Source of the DNA: CBDUBS01 sp965365445
GTDB taxonomy: Bacteria; Bacteroidota; Rhodothermia; Rhodothermales; DASSAV01
DNA: 6,080 nucleotides
Direction of reading: 5' to 3'
Assembly (NCBI GenBank): GCA_965365445.1
Contig: CBDUBS010000218.1
Location: forward strand, 1-6,080
Below are positions 1-5,916 of the stretch, one piece after another. Numbering within the stretch: the first letter of the stretch is position 1; each line of letters opens with the position of its first letter. The notes under the pieces were generated by a model. It worked only from the letters and a program-made list of their open reading frames with translations, ran no database searches and was not told where the DNA came from. Both the position numbers and the translations under genes were made by a program.

Positions 1-273
1 GATGACCAGGTAGCCGTTTTCGACGCGGGCGTTTTCCTTTCTGTCGCGGGTATAGTATTGCGCCTCGTTATTGCGTATCCGCCCGACTTCGTACGTCCAG
101 CGGGCCCTGTCCGGCAGGCCGTCCCGGTCGAACTCGTCGGACCAGACGAGCGTCCACGCGGGCGGCTCGGGGCCCGACAGGCGTCCGGCGCAGGAAACGA
201 GCGGGGCGGCTGCCAGCAGCAGGCCGAACAGAACAGAGATGCGCATGGGTCGATGCATCCGGCTATGGTTCAT
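1..273 (-). CDS. GH16-family glycoside hydrolase lipoprotein, N-terminal part only
   Basis: The gene runs off the left edge; 91 codons are visible and the reading frame stays open. The protein starts with a lipoprotein signal ending in LVSC (Cys28 from the first ATG). It then shows the opening of a family 16 glycoside hydrolase of the laminarinase type: LVWSDEF (42-48), RWTYEV, RNNEAQYYT (67-75) and ENARVENGYLVI (80-91). The catalytic ExDxxE motif would lie beyond the window, so activity cannot be judged. GH16 enzymes are endo-acting beta-glucanases or galactanases; beta-1,3-glucan is the likeliest substrate, by inference only. The ATG at 273 is used here. In-frame ATGs at 258 and 246 are alternatives, and the one at 246 gives the tightest signal peptide (MRISVLFGLLLAAAPLVSC). 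No strong ribosome binding site separates them. The gene begins 16 bases after the DUF1080 gene, so the two are probably co-transcribed. Confidence 0.88.
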   Translation of the reverse strand, partial: MNHSRMHRPMRISVLFGLLLAAAPLVSCAGRLSGPEPPAWTLVWSDEFDRDGLPDRARWTYEVGRIRNNEAQYYTRDRKENARVENGYLVI

Positions 274-289
274 GGAAGCGTCTCAGGAA

Positions 290-997
290 TCAGTCGAGCG
301 GTCGGAGGCGAATGTTTTTCCACCGGACCTCGTAGGGGCCGGACCCCCTGGGGATGCCGTGCACCTGGAGGCCGATGAACCCGCTCGGGTGCGTAGCGTA
401 GATGCCTTCGTGGGTGATGTCCTCGACGGGTTGGCCGTTGATGAATGTCTGGATACGCGGTCCTTCGGCGACGATTCGGTAGTGGTTCCACTCCCCGTCG
501 CGGAAGGTGGTGTGCGGTTTGAGGCGTTCCGGAGGGGTGAGCCATCCGAGACCGGTGGCCTCGCCGTAAACGTATCCGGCTTCCGCGCCGGTTGCCCCGC
601 TCGCTTCGATCTCGACCTGAGGGCCGTACACCCTCCCGACCTGCTGGTTCGGGTTATCCCCGAGCGGCGTTTCGCGGGTGGCGGAGCGGATCTGCACGCC
701 GGAGTTGAGGCGCGGGTCCACCATGACGTCAAACTCGAGCTCGAAATCGCCGTAGTTTTTCTCCGTAACAAGGAAGGAATTCGGGCTTCCCTCGGCGGTC
801 GTCCCGACGATGGTCCCATTTTCGACGCGGTACGAAGCCGTCCCGTTTTTTTGAACCCAGCCGTTCATGGTTTTCCCGTCGAACAGGGAGATCCAGCCGT
901 CCTCCTGTGTAGAGGCGGTTTGCCGGCAGCCCGCTGCGGCGCCTGCGATGAGGAAGAGACCCAGCGCCGCGGCGGGTACGAATCGAGGATGCATCAT
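290..997 (-). CDS. DUF1080 / 3-keto-disaccharide hydrolase-like lipoprotein
   Basis: A 235-residue protein with a lipoprotein signal (AAGC, Cys24) and one complete DUF1080 domain (PF06439 type, concanavalin-like beta sandwich). Family landmarks in order are WISLFDGKTMNGW (35-47), DFELEFDV (84-91), NSGVQIRS (98-105), GPQVEIE (125-131), EWNHYRI (169-175), FIGLQVHG (207-214) and a final VRWKNIRLRPL (224-234). Length and completeness are normal for the family. Some members hydrolyse 3-keto-glycosides, made when an oxidoreductase oxidises C3 of a sugar; others are uncharacterised and may only bind glycans. No partner oxidoreductase lies in this window. The start is one of two adjacent ATGs (997 or 994), and no clear Shine-Dalgarno site precedes them. 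A promoter-like element shared with the upstream operon lies 17 bases before the start, so this gene probably begins its own unit with the GH16 gene behind it. Confidence 0.93.
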   Translation of the reverse strand: MMHPRFVPAAALGLFLIAGAAAGCRQTASTQEDGWISLFDGKTMNGWVQKNGTASYRVENGTIVGTTAEGSPNSFLVTEKNYGDFELEFDVMVDPRLNSGVQIRSATRETPLGDNPNQQVGRVYGPQVEIEASGATGAEAGYVYGEATGLGWLTPPERLKPHTTFRDGEWNHYRIVAEGPRIQTFINGQPVEDITHEGIYATHPSGFIGLQVHGIPRGSGPYEVRWKNIRLRPLD

Positions 998-1014
998 GAC
1001 GGTAAGGAATAGCT

Positions 1015-1044
1015 AAAATCATGAACCGGACGACCTGCCCGCAA
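1015..1044 (-). promoter_or_regulatory. Candidate promoter/operator of the DUF1080-GH16 unit, with shared 18-base element
   Basis: On the minus strand, positions 1032-1015 read CGTCCGGTTCATGATTTT, matching 17 of 18 bases of the element at 6005-5988. A TTGCGG hexamer (1044-1039) lies 18 bases upstream of GATTTT (1020-1015), which would be a poor sigma-70-like pair. A short dyad (CCTGC/GCAGG, 1034-1049, six-base loop) overlaps the hexamer. The element ends 17 bases before the DUF1080 start, so any transcript would have a very short leader. This could equally be an operator rather than a promoter core. Confidence 0.35.
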
Positions 1045-1136
1045 GCAGGGGGAGTATCCGGAAAAGGTATTCTGCAGCAAGTGGAGATACAAGCGATGCA
1101 GCCGACACCGATGGGTCCGGCGCGAAACGCCGCCGT

Positions 1137-2228
1137 TCATACCGGCGCCGTAACCGGCTCTGCCGGTATCGGGCGGCGGCGCCACCAGTTGGCGAGCACG
1201 GAACCCGAGATGTTCATCCAGGGGCCGAACACGGCAGGAGCCAGCCCGACGGTGGCTACCTTGCCCATCTGAAGGGCAATCCCGGAAGCAAGCCCTCCGT
1301 TTTGCATCCCGACCTCGATGGCTACGGTACGGCACGCCCGTTCGTCCAGGCCGGAGAGCCGGGCGGCCCAGTAGCCCAGCAGGTAACCCGTCGTGTTGTG
1401 CAGGATGGCCGCCAGAATCAGGAACAAGCCGATGGAGAGCAGCGCATCGCGGCCTGCGGCGGTGATGATGGTGATGATGACGGCGATCCCGACCATAGAG
1501 ACGATTGGCATGGCCCGGTCGAGCCAGGGGGTGCGTCCGTGGAATAGCCTGTTGAACAATAGACCCAGAACCACAGGGAGGATGACCATGTTGACGATCC
1601 CCCACATCATGTCCAGAAAGTCGATCGGGACGAACTGGCCGGCCAGTGTTTTCATGAGCAGCGGGGTAACGAGTGGCGAGAGAAGCGTAGAGACGGTAGT
1701 CAGCGTGACGGACAGCGGCAGATTGGCCCCAGCGATGTAGGTCATCACGTTGGACGCAACGCCGCCCGGGGCGCTGCCGATGAGCACCACCCCTGCGGCA
1801 ATTTCGGGCGGGAAGCCGAACAGGGAAGCGATGGAAAAGCCGAGCAGCGGCATTACGGTGTACTGGCACGCAGCGCCCACGAACACACCTCGGGGCATCC
1901 GAACGACGTTCACGAAGTCGCGGAGGCTCAGGGCCGTTCCCATCCCGAACATGATGAGCTGGATGAGCGGAACGATCAGCCGCTTCAGCTCGAAATTACC
2001 GATCCGGGTGAACAGGTGGGGATAGAACAGCGAGGCCGTAACGGCGGCAAAAATCCACAGGGTGAAGGAAAATCCTTTGAGGGCGGAAAAGCCCCGGATA
2101 CCCAGGGCAAGTGCGGCGAAGAAGCCGATGAGGGCCGGGCCGATCCAGGCCGTAACGCCGAGCGCGAGGAATACGGTCGCGGAGAGCGCCAGGGCCAGGG
2201 CAACCAGAAGAAACGCCTTATGGATCAT
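1137..2228 (-). CDS. BASS-family (bile acid:sodium symporter type) membrane transporter
   Basis: A 363-residue, very hydrophobic inner-membrane protein of the SBF/BASS family (PF01758), similar throughout to the structurally known Neisseria ASBT. Family motifs are IMFGMG...LRDF (about 92-105), SAPGGVASNVMTY (152-164), TVSTLLSPLVTP (178-189), LHNTTGYLLG (276-285), EVGMQN (305-310) and WMNISGSVLANWW. The sodium-site residues recalled from Neisseria ASBT appear conserved: Gln122 in ACQY, Ser-Asn in VASNVM, and Glu305 and Gln309 in EVGMQN. Sodium-coupled import of an organic anion is therefore likely; the substrate is unknown, and a sugar acid or keto acid would fit the neighbours. About 50 residues holding two further hydrophobic segments (about 5-25 and 29-48) precede the usual start of the family. 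The ATG at 2228 is preferred; a GTG two codons upstream (2234) is possible. It starts 16 bases after the epimerase stop and closes the operon. Confidence 0.93.
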   Translation of the reverse strand: MIHKAFLLVALALALSATVFLALGVTAWIGPALIGFFAALALGIRGFSALKGFSFTLWIFAAVTASLFYPHLFTRIGNFELKRLIVPLIQLIMFGMGTALSLRDFVNVVRMPRGVFVGAACQYTVMPLLGFSIASLFGFPPEIAAGVVLIGSAPGGVASNVMTYIAGANLPLSVTLTTVSTLLSPLVTPLLMKTLAGQFVPIDFLDMMWGIVNMVILPVVLGLLFNRLFHGRTPWLDRAMPIVSMVGIAVIITIITAAGRDALLSIGLFLILAAILHNTTGYLLGYWAARLSGLDERACRTVAIEVGMQNGGLASGIALQMGKVATVGLAPAVFGPWMNISGSVLANWWRRRPIPAEPVTAPV

Positions 2229-2244
2229 ATACACCCGTGTGAGT

Positions 2245-3579
2245 TCAGGAGCGGAGGCGCCGGATGCAGCGCATGAGGGCGCGGGACGTATGGTAGTTCC
2301 CTTTCCAGATGCCTGCCTTGGGTTCGTAGCGGCGGTGGGGTTCTATGTCGAGTCCGCCGGCGTACCAGCCTCCGTACTGCGGGTCGAGGAGGTACGTTTT
2401 CGTGTAGGTCCAGAGGTCGTGGAAGCGGGTGCGGTAGGGAACGGGGTCGTTCCCGTACTTATCCGCCATCATCAGCAGGGTGTTCAGCCCCTCGGCTTCG
2501 GCCCACCAGATTTTGGCTTCCGAGAGGATGACGGGGGCGGCCCCCGGCGCCGGATAGTACCCCCGGTCGAAGAAGCCGCCTTTGTCTACGTCCCAGCCTG
2601 TCCGGAGCGCGTGGTCCACCATGCGGCGGGCGACGCGCTCGGTCGTGGCGTCGTTTTCCAGGCCGAGGGTTTCCGAGGCTTCGAGCATCAGAAAGGCCGT
2701 TTCTACGTCGTGTCCGAAGGAGACGTGGTCCAGATGCTCGTTCGCCTTTCGCACGGCTTCGGAGGAATCGCGGTAGGAAACGGGCGTCCAGTTCTCCGAG
2801 AAGAAGAGTTGCAGATAACCGGGGCCGGCCACTTCGACGTCGCGGATGAGGCGTAGCATTTCCTCCAGGCGCATCCCGACGAGCGGATCCGGCCAGACCT
2901 GGTACAACTCCGTGAAGGCTTCGAGCAGGTGAATGGAGCTGTTCTGGTCCTTCGGCGGAATGCCTGCGTACCCCGAACGCATGGGGGCGCCGTCGCGAGC
3001 GAGGTACTGGTAGTATCCACCATGAACGGCGTCGTGGCTGTGGCTTTCGAGCCACAGAAACGCCTTCCGGGCGAGGTCGAGGGCGGCGGTATCGGCAGAG
3101 GCGCGGTAGTAGGCGGCCAGACCGTAGATGCCGAAGGCGTTGCCGTAGGCGGTTTTGATTATACGATCTTCCTCATCCGGGAGCACTTTGCCGTCCTGCT
3201 CGACGAGCTGAAAGAAGCCGCCATAATCGGAGTCCCAGAGGACGTCCCGGAGGAACCGGAAGCCGTGGGCCGCCAGGGGCAAGAGGCGTTCCTGCGCCGA
3301 GAAAAAGCGGGCGGCTTCGGATAGCGTCCAGAGGTGGCGGGCCTGCGTAACGATGAGCTTGTTGTGCGGTCCGGCGGGCTGCCAGCGGTAATCCAGGTCG
3401 GTCAGGAAGCCGCCGTGCACCGAATCGACGACGGCGGGGTACCAGCGTTCGAAAAGCTCCAGGCGGAGCGCCCCTTCCATCTCGTCGGCCGTTTGCAGGT
3501 CGGCGGCGTCGGGTATGGCCGGCGTCCTGCAACCGGCGGAGAGCAGGACCATAAAGGCGGGTATGAGCAGGGGCTTCAT
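2245..3579 (-). CDS. N-acylglucosamine 2-epimerase / cellobiose 2-epimerase family lipoprotein
   Basis: A 444-residue alpha/alpha-barrel sugar epimerase/isomerase of the AGE superfamily. Residue patterns match the cellobiose 2-epimerase branch: QARHLWTLS (79-87, Arg81), NSSIHLLEAFTELY (213-226, His217), SFGHDVETAFL (287-297, His290), KIWWAEAE (356-363) and WKGNYHTSRA (425-434, His430). The arginine and three histidines that catalyse proton transfer in characterised members are all present, so the enzyme is probably active. Members interconvert C2 epimers or aldose and ketose forms of free sugars or disaccharides; the substrate here is unknown. The N-terminus MKPLLIPAFMVLLSAGC is a lipoprotein signal (Cys17, serine at -3, so a slightly atypical lipobox), which is unusual because most characterised members are cytoplasmic. 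The ATG at 3579 is chosen because GAGGA lies eight bases upstream and the signal peptide begins there; the longer frame to 3630 would overlap the previous gene. The gap to that gene is 11 bases. Confidence 0.9.
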   Translation of the reverse strand: MKPLLIPAFMVLLSAGCRTPAIPDAADLQTADEMEGALRLELFERWYPAVVDSVHGGFLTDLDYRWQPAGPHNKLIVTQARHLWTLSEAARFFSAQERLLPLAAHGFRFLRDVLWDSDYGGFFQLVEQDGKVLPDEEDRIIKTAYGNAFGIYGLAAYYRASADTAALDLARKAFLWLESHSHDAVHGGYYQYLARDGAPMRSGYAGIPPKDQNSSIHLLEAFTELYQVWPDPLVGMRLEEMLRLIRDVEVAGPGYLQLFFSENWTPVSYRDSSEAVRKANEHLDHVSFGHDVETAFLMLEASETLGLENDATTERVARRMVDHALRTGWDVDKGGFFDRGYYPAPGAAPVILSEAKIWWAEAEGLNTLLMMADKYGNDPVPYRTRFHDLWTYTKTYLLDPQYGGWYAGGLDIEPHRRYEPKAGIWKGNYHTSRALMRCIRRLRS

Positions 3580-3590
3580 GCGGTCGGTCC

Positions 3591-4949
3591 TCAACTCCAA
3601 ACCCGGTCCCAGGAGCGTTCCGTATCCCATTCCGGTGTGGGATCGAAATACCCTTCGCCGGGGACGAGATGCGCCCGCACCACTTCTTCGTTCAACTCGA
3701 TGCCCAGGCCCGGCCGGTCCGGGACGATCACGAAGCCGTTTTTAACGAGCGGTTTATCCGGGCCGGTGACGAGGTCCTCCCACCACGGCACCTCGACGGA
3801 GTGGTGTTCGAGCGCCACGACGTTCTGGGTGGCGGCGGCGCAGTGGGCGTTCGCCATAAAGGATACCGGGGAGCCGGCGAAATGCATGGCCATGGCCACC
3901 CCGCGCTCCTCGGCGTAATCGCCGATTTTTTTGGTTTCCAGAAGGCCCCCGGCCGAGGCAAGATCCGGGTGGATCATATCCACGGCGCGTTCGTCGATGA
4001 GTTTGATGAACTCCTCCTTGAGGTATATGTCCTCGCCGGTCAGGGTAGGCACGTCGATGGAGCGGGTGATTTCCTTCCACATATCGGTGTACTTCCAGGG
4101 CACCATGTCCTCGAGCCAGGCCATCTGGTAGGGGGCCAGCGCCCGGCCCAGGCGGATGCAGCTGTTCACGCCGATGTGTCCGAAATGGTCGGAGGCGAGT
4201 GGAACCTCATAGCCGATCACTTCGCGCACCCGGGCTACGTACCCCGCCATCAGGTCCAGCCCTTTGTCGGTAATCTGGACGGAGGTAAAGGGGTGCTCCG
4301 TCTGGCCGTAGGCTTTCCAGTCGAAACCCAGGGGAAGCGTGAGGGCGCCGGGTACGTCGCGAACGAGCCCGATTCCCAGGTCCATTTTGAGGAAGGTGTA
4401 CCCCTGGTCGATGCGTTCTTTCAGGCGGCGGGCGTATTCGTCGGGGTCTTTCGACTGGGTGGTGTCGGTATAGAGGCGGACCCGGTCGCGGTAAGCTCCT
4501 CCGAGAAGCTGGTAGGCCGGCACGTCGTAGGCTTTGCCTGCCAGATCCCACAGGGCCATTTCGACGCCGGAGACCCCTCCCCCCTGCCGGCCGTGGGAGC
4601 CGAACTGCTTGATTTTCTTGAACACCTTCTCGACGTTGCAGGGGTTTTCACCGACGAGGCGGCTTTTCAGGAAGAGGGCGTACCGCTTACTCCCGCCGTC
4701 GCGGACTTCGCCGTACCCGGATATGCCCTGGTTGGTGTCGATTCGGAGGAGCGGCACCCGCATGGGGGCGCCCTGTATTTCGGCGATGCGCAGATCGGTG
4801 ATTTTCAGGTCCGACGGCCCGGAATGCCGGTTGACGTTCCGGGCGGCATGGGCCAGCTGGTCCTCGACCGGAGCGGCCATGAGGAAGGCCAGGCTCAGAC
4901 CGGACTTTTTCAGGAAGGAGCGGCGATCGGCTGTCGGAATCGCTTTCAT
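3591..4949 (-). CDS. Mandelate racemase/muconate lactonizing enzyme family protein with Tat signal
   Basis: A 452-residue enolase-superfamily enzyme, probably a sugar-acid dehydratase or related lyase. Residues 1-35 are a twin-arginine signal: DRRSFLKK (8-15), a hydrophobic stretch, then a likely cleavage after AHA (33-35). The capping domain follows (about 48-150), then the barrel. Second-strand residues are Lys188 and Asp190 (FLKMDLG). Metal ligands are likely Asp254 (SDHFGH), Glu280 (WLEDMVPW) and Glu306 (TGED). Asp329 (HPDLASAGG) and His356 (AMHFAGSP) form the usual His-Asp dyad. The C-terminus ends in PTPEWD...RVWS, a familiar ending in this group. KxD instead of the KxK of mandelate racemase argues against racemase chemistry. 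Residues about 192-230 form a long insert before the third strand. The ATG at 4949 is chosen because it starts the Tat signal; the frame is open another 300 bases upstream, inside the RraA gene. No clear Shine-Dalgarno site is seen. The substrate cannot be assigned. Confidence 0.92.
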   Translation of the reverse strand: MKAIPTADRRSFLKKSGLSLAFLMAAPVEDQLAHAARNVNRHSGPSDLKITDLRIAEIQGAPMRVPLLRIDTNQGISGYGEVRDGGSKRYALFLKSRLVGENPCNVEKVFKKIKQFGSHGRQGGGVSGVEMALWDLAGKAYDVPAYQLLGGAYRDRVRLYTDTTQSKDPDEYARRLKERIDQGYTFLKMDLGIGLVRDVPGALTLPLGFDWKAYGQTEHPFTSVQITDKGLDLMAGYVARVREVIGYEVPLASDHFGHIGVNSCIRLGRALAPYQMAWLEDMVPWKYTDMWKEITRSIDVPTLTGEDIYLKEEFIKLIDERAVDMIHPDLASAGGLLETKKIGDYAEERGVAMAMHFAGSPVSFMANAHCAAATQNVVALEHHSVEVPWWEDLVTGPDKPLVKNGFVIVPDRPGLGIELNEEVVRAHLVPGEGYFDPTPEWDTERSWDRVWS

Positions 4950-4983
4950 AGGTGCGGAGGGAAAGTGCGGCTCGGGGCCGGCG

Positions 4984-5916
4984 TTACCAGGTTCGGGTAT
5001 TGAGGATTTCCTCGATGCGGGACGGCGGTACGGGCAGGTCATCGCGGTTGGCCTTGAGCCATTCGAAAAAGTCATTCTGGATGGGCTCGGTCCATCGGGT
5101 GTCGATCTGGCCGGGGGTGTATTTGCCTTCCCGCAGCCGCTGGTGGCCGAAGCGGTCGCGAAGCATGACGATTTCAGCCGTCTCGACGACCTTCTGAGCC
5201 AGGTGAGCCGGTATGAAGATGACCCCGCCTCGCTTGGCCAGGACGACATCCCCCGGCAGCACCGTGGCTTTGCCGATCCGGACGGGCGTGTTGACGCCGA
5301 GCAGCATCATCTCCTGAATGAAGGAGGGGTGCCAGCCCCTTACGAAGGCATTGAAACCCTCGATCTCGCTCAGCCCTTCCAGGTCGCGGGCGGAGCCGTC
5401 GAAGACGACGCCGTTGCCGGACCGGGCGAATATGGAGTTGCCGAGGTTGTCGCCGATCAGGGTGCCGTCGGCAATTTTTCCGTAGGCGTCGGCCACATAC
5501 ACGTCGCCGGGCTGAAGCATGTCGATGGGCCAGGAGTTCATGGCGCCGATGCGTCCTTCGGCGTGGCCCCGCTCCAGCATTCGTTTCTGTAATTCGGGCC
5601 GGCTGGGGGCATACATCGCCGTGAGCGCCCGGCCCACGATGGGGCGGTCGGGGTAGATGATCTCCCAGTCGCCCTCGAACTGGTTGTGGTAACCGGCGTT
5701 GCGGAGAACGCCCCAGGCTTCCTCGATGGAGACGTTTTTCATGCGTTCCAGCACGTCGTCGGGAACGCGGGGGCGGCCGTCCGGGAAGCGCTCTCCCTGC
5801 CACTCGGCGGTGTAGTACAGCAGTTGCTCGCGAGCTATCGTTTGCGCCTGAACCCGGGGCGCACCTACTCCGATGCAAACCAGGAGGAGTAGTGGTGCAA
5901 TGATGAGGCGTGGCAT
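4984..5916 (-). CDS. Exported RraA-family protein (HMG/CHA aldolase-like)
   Basis: A 310-residue protein with a Sec signal peptide (MPRLIIAPLLLLVCIG..., likely cleavage after VQA, 22-24) and an RraA-like fold (PF03737 type). The divalent-metal and catalytic pattern D-X20-R-D of 4-hydroxy-4-methyl-2-oxoglutarate/4-carboxy-4-hydroxy-2-oxoadipate aldolases is intact: Asp156 (LIGDNLG), then Arg177-Asp178 (DGSARDLEG), followed by Gly181 and Glu184. A retro-aldol or decarboxylase activity on a 2-keto acid is therefore plausible, whereas a role as an RNase E inhibitor is not, given export. It is longer than the roughly 160-230 residues of classical members, with an N-terminal region (28-90) and a C-terminal tail (about 255-310). 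The ATG at 5916 is preferred: GAGGG lies seven bases upstream, and the eight codons before it (including TTT and TTA) do not look like coding sequence here. A GTG at 5940 with a strong AGGAG site eight bases upstream is a real alternative. First gene of the operon; stop TAA. Confidence 0.9.
   Translation of the reverse strand: MPRLIIAPLLLLVCIGVGAPRVQAQTIAREQLLYYTAEWQGERFPDGRPRVPDDVLERMKNVSIEEAWGVLRNAGYHNQFEGDWEIIYPDRPIVGRALTAMYAPSRPELQKRMLERGHAEGRIGAMNSWPIDMLQPGDVYVADAYGKIADGTLIGDNLGNSIFARSGNGVVFDGSARDLEGLSEIEGFNAFVRGWHPSFIQEMMLLGVNTPVRIGKATVLPGDVVLAKRGGVIFIPAHLAQKVVETAEIVMLRDRFGHQRLREGKYTPGQIDTRWTEPIQNDFFEWLKANRDDLPVPPSRIEEILNTRTW

Noticed and set aside
71..1012. A 313-codon plus-strand open frame
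   Set aside because: It is antisense to the GH16 and DUF1080 genes, whose motifs and lipoprotein signals are intact; the translation looks like a GC-rich shadow.
1118..1132. Hairpin just after the symporter stop (CGGCG/CGCCG, five-base loop) considered as a terminator
   Set aside because: The stem has only five base pairs and no T-tract follows on the minus strand. A role in termination is possible but unsupported.
1462..1480. Repetitive GATGATGGTGATGATGA-like tract
   Set aside because: It encodes Ile-Ile-Thr-Ile-Ile-Thr in a membrane helix of the symporter. The repeat reflects ATC and ACC codon use and is not a separate element.
3669..5003. A 444-codon plus-strand open frame
   Set aside because: It lies antisense to the MR/MLE gene and the end of the RraA gene, both of which have clear family motifs. 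Its translation shows no domain I recognise, and long antisense frames are common in GC-rich coding DNA.
4950..5249. Longer N-terminus for the MR/MLE protein (100 more codons)
   Set aside because: It would lie within the RraA gene, is rich in Ser, Arg and Pro as expected of an out-of-frame reading, and would bury the Tat signal inside the protein.
4534..5592. A 352-codon plus-strand open frame
   Set aside because: It is antisense to the MR/MLE and RraA genes and has no recognisable domain or signal.
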